Source of the DNA: Anaerosalibacter bizertensis
Lineage (GTDB): Bacteria > Bacillota > Clostridia > Tissierellales > Sporanaerobacteraceae
DNA: 64,000 bases
Assembly: GCF_009696605.1 (NCBI RefSeq)
Contig: NZ_VULR01000008.1
Location: 1 to 64,000, forward strand
Direction of reading: 5' to 3'
The position numbers and the translations under genes were made by a program. The notes under the pieces were generated by a model. The model was not told the origin of the DNA. It worked only from the letters and a program-made list of their open reading frames with translations, and searched no databases. Numbering within the stretch: the stretch's first letter is position 1; every line of letters starts with the position of its first letter. Shown one piece after another: positions 62,152 through 64,000 of this stretch.

Positions 62152-63141
62152 ATGGAAAATGAAAGACGATTTGCAGCATTAAATACTAAGATAAGGGTTT
62201 TAAAGGGAAATCTTTTGACAGATGAGGATTTCATATATTTTTTTGATAAAAAAAATGTAGTGGAAATTGCCGAGTATTTAAAAGAAAGTACAAATTATAA
62301 AGTAGTTTTAAAAGATGTAAATATAAAAAACATTCATAGGAGAGATTTAGAAAAGTTACTTAAGGAATACATAGTGCTCCAATATAAGAAGCTTCTTTAT
62401 TATTTTACAGATGACTATAGAAAGCTATTTGAAACTATATTTATTAGGTATGAAATAGAAGACTTAAAATTGCATTTGAGAAATCTATCAAGGAAAGAAG
62501 ATATTAATGAACTTAATAAATTTGTAGAAAGCTTGAAAGAAACAATATATTATCCAGTATTAAAACCTTATTTAACTGAAGAAGACAGAAGACTTTTATT
62601 TTATATGGAAATGAATTTAGATAGATTATATTTTTCACTTCTTAGAAAGTATTCTATGGGATTAAATAAAAAGGATAGCCTTTTATTTAGGGAATTTCTT
62701 GGAAAAAATATTGATTTATTAAATTTGGAATGGATTTATAGAGGAATAAAATTTTATAAATTAATTCCTGAAGAGCTTATAAACTATACAATTCAAGATG
62801 GACATGAATTTAAATGCAAGGATATAAAGTCCCTTTGCTATTCTAATGAAAGACAGTTTAAAGAAAAGGTATTAAATTCAAAATATAGTTTTTTATTTGA
62901 TACTAAACAAGATATAGATTTGTATATGGAAAGAAGAATAGAACGGTATTTGTATTTTCAATCCTTAGAATTACTTAGGAAAGGTAAATTAGATATTACA
63001 GTATCTTTAGCTTATATTCATCTATTGGAATACGAAGTGAGAGATCTTTTTTCTACTATAGAAGTTATAAAATATGGACTATCTTTTGAAGAGGGAAAGA
63101 AGTATCTCATAAGGAGAATTGAAGGAAGTGATGATAGATAA
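62152..63141 (+). CDS. V-type ATP synthase subunit C
   Basis: 329 residues, helical: RRFAALNTKIRVLKGNLLTDEDFIYFFDKKNVVEIAEYLKESTNYK at the start and LEYEVRDLFSTIEVIKYGLSFEEGKKYLIRR at the end are typical of the AC39/subunit C family, which joins the rotor to the catalytic head. Its TAA stop shares a base with the next start (TAATG). Confidence 0.9.
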   Translation: MENERRFAALNTKIRVLKGNLLTDEDFIYFFDKKNVVEIAEYLKESTNYKVVLKDVNIKNIHRRDLEKLLKEYIVLQYKKLLYYFTDDYRKLFETIFIRYEIEDLKLHLRNLSRKEDINELNKFVESLKETIYYPVLKPYLTEEDRRLLFYMEMNLDRLYFSLLRKYSMGLNKKDSLLFREFLGKNIDLLNLEWIYRGIKFYKLIPEELINYTIQDGHEFKCKDIKSLCYSNERQFKEKVLNSKYSFLFDTKQDIDLYMERRIERYLYFQSLELLRKGKLDITVSLAYIHLLEYEVRDLFSTIEVIKYGLSFEEGKKYLIRRIEGSDDR

Positions 63142-64000
63142 TGGCTGTTGAAAAAATGTCTATGATGAATATTGTAGGAGATGTAAGAATTGCAGATAAG
63201 GTATTGAAGGATCTTATCCTTTTAGAAAGTATTAGTCTAGTTAATGCTCTAAGAGAAATAGAAGAAAATAGCTTTATGTTCAATGTAAAAGACGAAAATA
63301 TTGAAAAGATTATAGATTTAAATTTCATATCATCTTTCCCTAAAGATGAAAAATGTGAAGATTGTTTAAAAAAGGTAGAAAAATTAAATAGTATATTTAA
63401 AGAAGAACTTTATTTAGATAAAAATTCTTTAAAAGAAGATTATGATTTTGAGGAATCTATAAAGGCTTTTCAAAGTATTTATGAAGAAATTATATTAACA
63501 TATGATGAGATATTATCTTTAGAGGATGAATTAGAAAGCATTAATAAAGCTTATAAGAATTTCATGTATTTGCAAGATACCGAAATTCATATGGAAGACT
63601 TAAGAAACTTAAAGTATTTTAATTATGACTTTGGGGTTTTAACAAAAGAAGATAGATTGAAATTGAAAAAGAATTATGAAAATATATTAGCAGCAGTTCT
63701 TCATACAGGTACTGGGGATAATGGAGAAGTATATCTTATTATATATCCTAGTAGCTTAGAAGAGGAGACTACTAGAATTTTAAGATCCCTAAATTTCAAT
63801 AAGATAGATATTCCTGAAGAATTTTCTGGTACTCCACAAAATATAATTGAGGATCTTCATGTAAAGAAAAGTGAAATTGAAGATAAATTAGAATCTCTAG
63901 AAAAAAAGCTAGAAGAGTTAAAGAAGAATAATATAGATGAAGTTCAAAAGTTTCTGAGTAAGGTTCAGATGGCAGAAAAAATTGAAGAGGCAAAGGAAAA
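63141..64000 (+). CDS. V-type ATP synthase subunit I, N-terminal part (cut by window end)
   Basis: 286 codons are visible. MAVEKMSMMNIVGDVRIADKVLKDLILLESISLVNAL is the start of the subunit I/a cytosolic domain, followed by long coiled-coil parts (YEEIILTYDEILSLEDELESINKAYK; KLEELKKNNIDEVQKFLSKVQMAEKIEEAKE). The membrane half lies beyond 64000. It forms the ion path and stator of the V-ATPase. The start overlaps the C-subunit stop. Confidence 0.88.
   Translation, partial: MAVEKMSMMNIVGDVRIADKVLKDLILLESISLVNALREIEENSFMFNVKDENIEKIIDLNFISSFPKDEKCEDCLKKVEKLNSIFKEELYLDKNSLKEDYDFEESIKAFQSIYEEIILTYDEILSLEDELESINKAYKNFMYLQDTEIHMEDLRNLKYFNYDFGVLTKEDRLKLKKNYENILAAVLHTGTGDNGEVYLIIYPSSLEEETTRILRSLNFNKIDIPEEFSGTPQNIIEDLHVKKSEIEDKLESLEKKLEELKKNNIDEVQKFLSKVQMAEKIEEAKE

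Overview
The window is a 64 kb chromosomal stretch from a low-GC, anaerobic Firmicute. The best match is an amino-acid-fermenting Clostridia/Tissierellia-type bacterium. This rests on the AT-rich composition, AGGAGG-type ribosome binding sites, frequent TTG/GTG starts, a V-type ATPase operon, ferredoxin-linked 2-oxoacid oxidation (IorAB), butyrate kinase, a T-box, a cobalamin riboswitch, and the gene order rpsF-ssb-rpsR-...-gdpP-rplI-dnaB. The genus is inferred and cannot be proved from this sequence alone.

Layout. (1) 1-2767: the end of an rRNA operon (5S), a lipoprotein, a YkvI-type membrane protein and an alpha/beta hydrolase. (2) 2800-7641: a sigma-54 module. Its activator (3643-5349) sits between a decayed hydrolase gene, a 3-hydroxybutyrate dehydrogenase and a 3-hydroxyacyl-CoA dehydrogenase, and each of these three targets has a -24/-12 promoter and a pair of similar upstream sites about 41 bp apart. 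(3) 7683-17679: a MocR-type regulator, a DUF5711/CvpA pair, and a small SHOCT-like/DUF2089 gene set interrupted by an IS110-family element. These are followed by selenium-associated yedF/DUF3343, a MscS channel and an aminotransferase. (4) 17738-28812: the ribosomal and replication block, with a probable S6:S18 autoregulatory leader, rpsF-ssb-rpsR, gdpP-rplI-dnaB, a tandem HD-GYP protein and the DnaD/DnaC-type helicase loaders. (5) 28815-45480: seven tRNA-linked or translation-linked loci (tRNAs Asp, Glu, Arg, Ser, Gln, Glu; T-box serS; tadA; gltX), a NiaR-like repressor with an EIIC-like transporter, cell-wall and peptidase genes, an NSS transporter, a DUF5685/J-domain/membrane trio, and a riboswitch-controlled cobalamin salvage operon cobT-cobU-cobS-phosphatase.

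(6) 45585-54365: a second sigma-54 module (activator, BrnQ carrier, IorAB, HisC-like aminotransferase, butyrate kinase). It reads as a route that imports branched-chain or aromatic amino acids, transaminates them, decarboxylates the 2-oxoacid to acyl-CoA with reduced ferredoxin, and recovers ATP through an acyl kinase. (7) 54506-61596: DUF1622, a D-cysteine-desulfhydrase-like enzyme, Hsp20, and a third sigma-54 module (activator, NhaC-type antiporter, EamA transporter). (8) 61823-64000: the start of a V-type ATPase operon, cut by the window end.

The most distinctive feature is regulatory. The window carries three different sigma-54 activators and seven recognisable -24/-12 promoters, each set arranged locally with its own candidate enhancer sites. 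No CRISPR array, prophage or plasmid backbone was seen.
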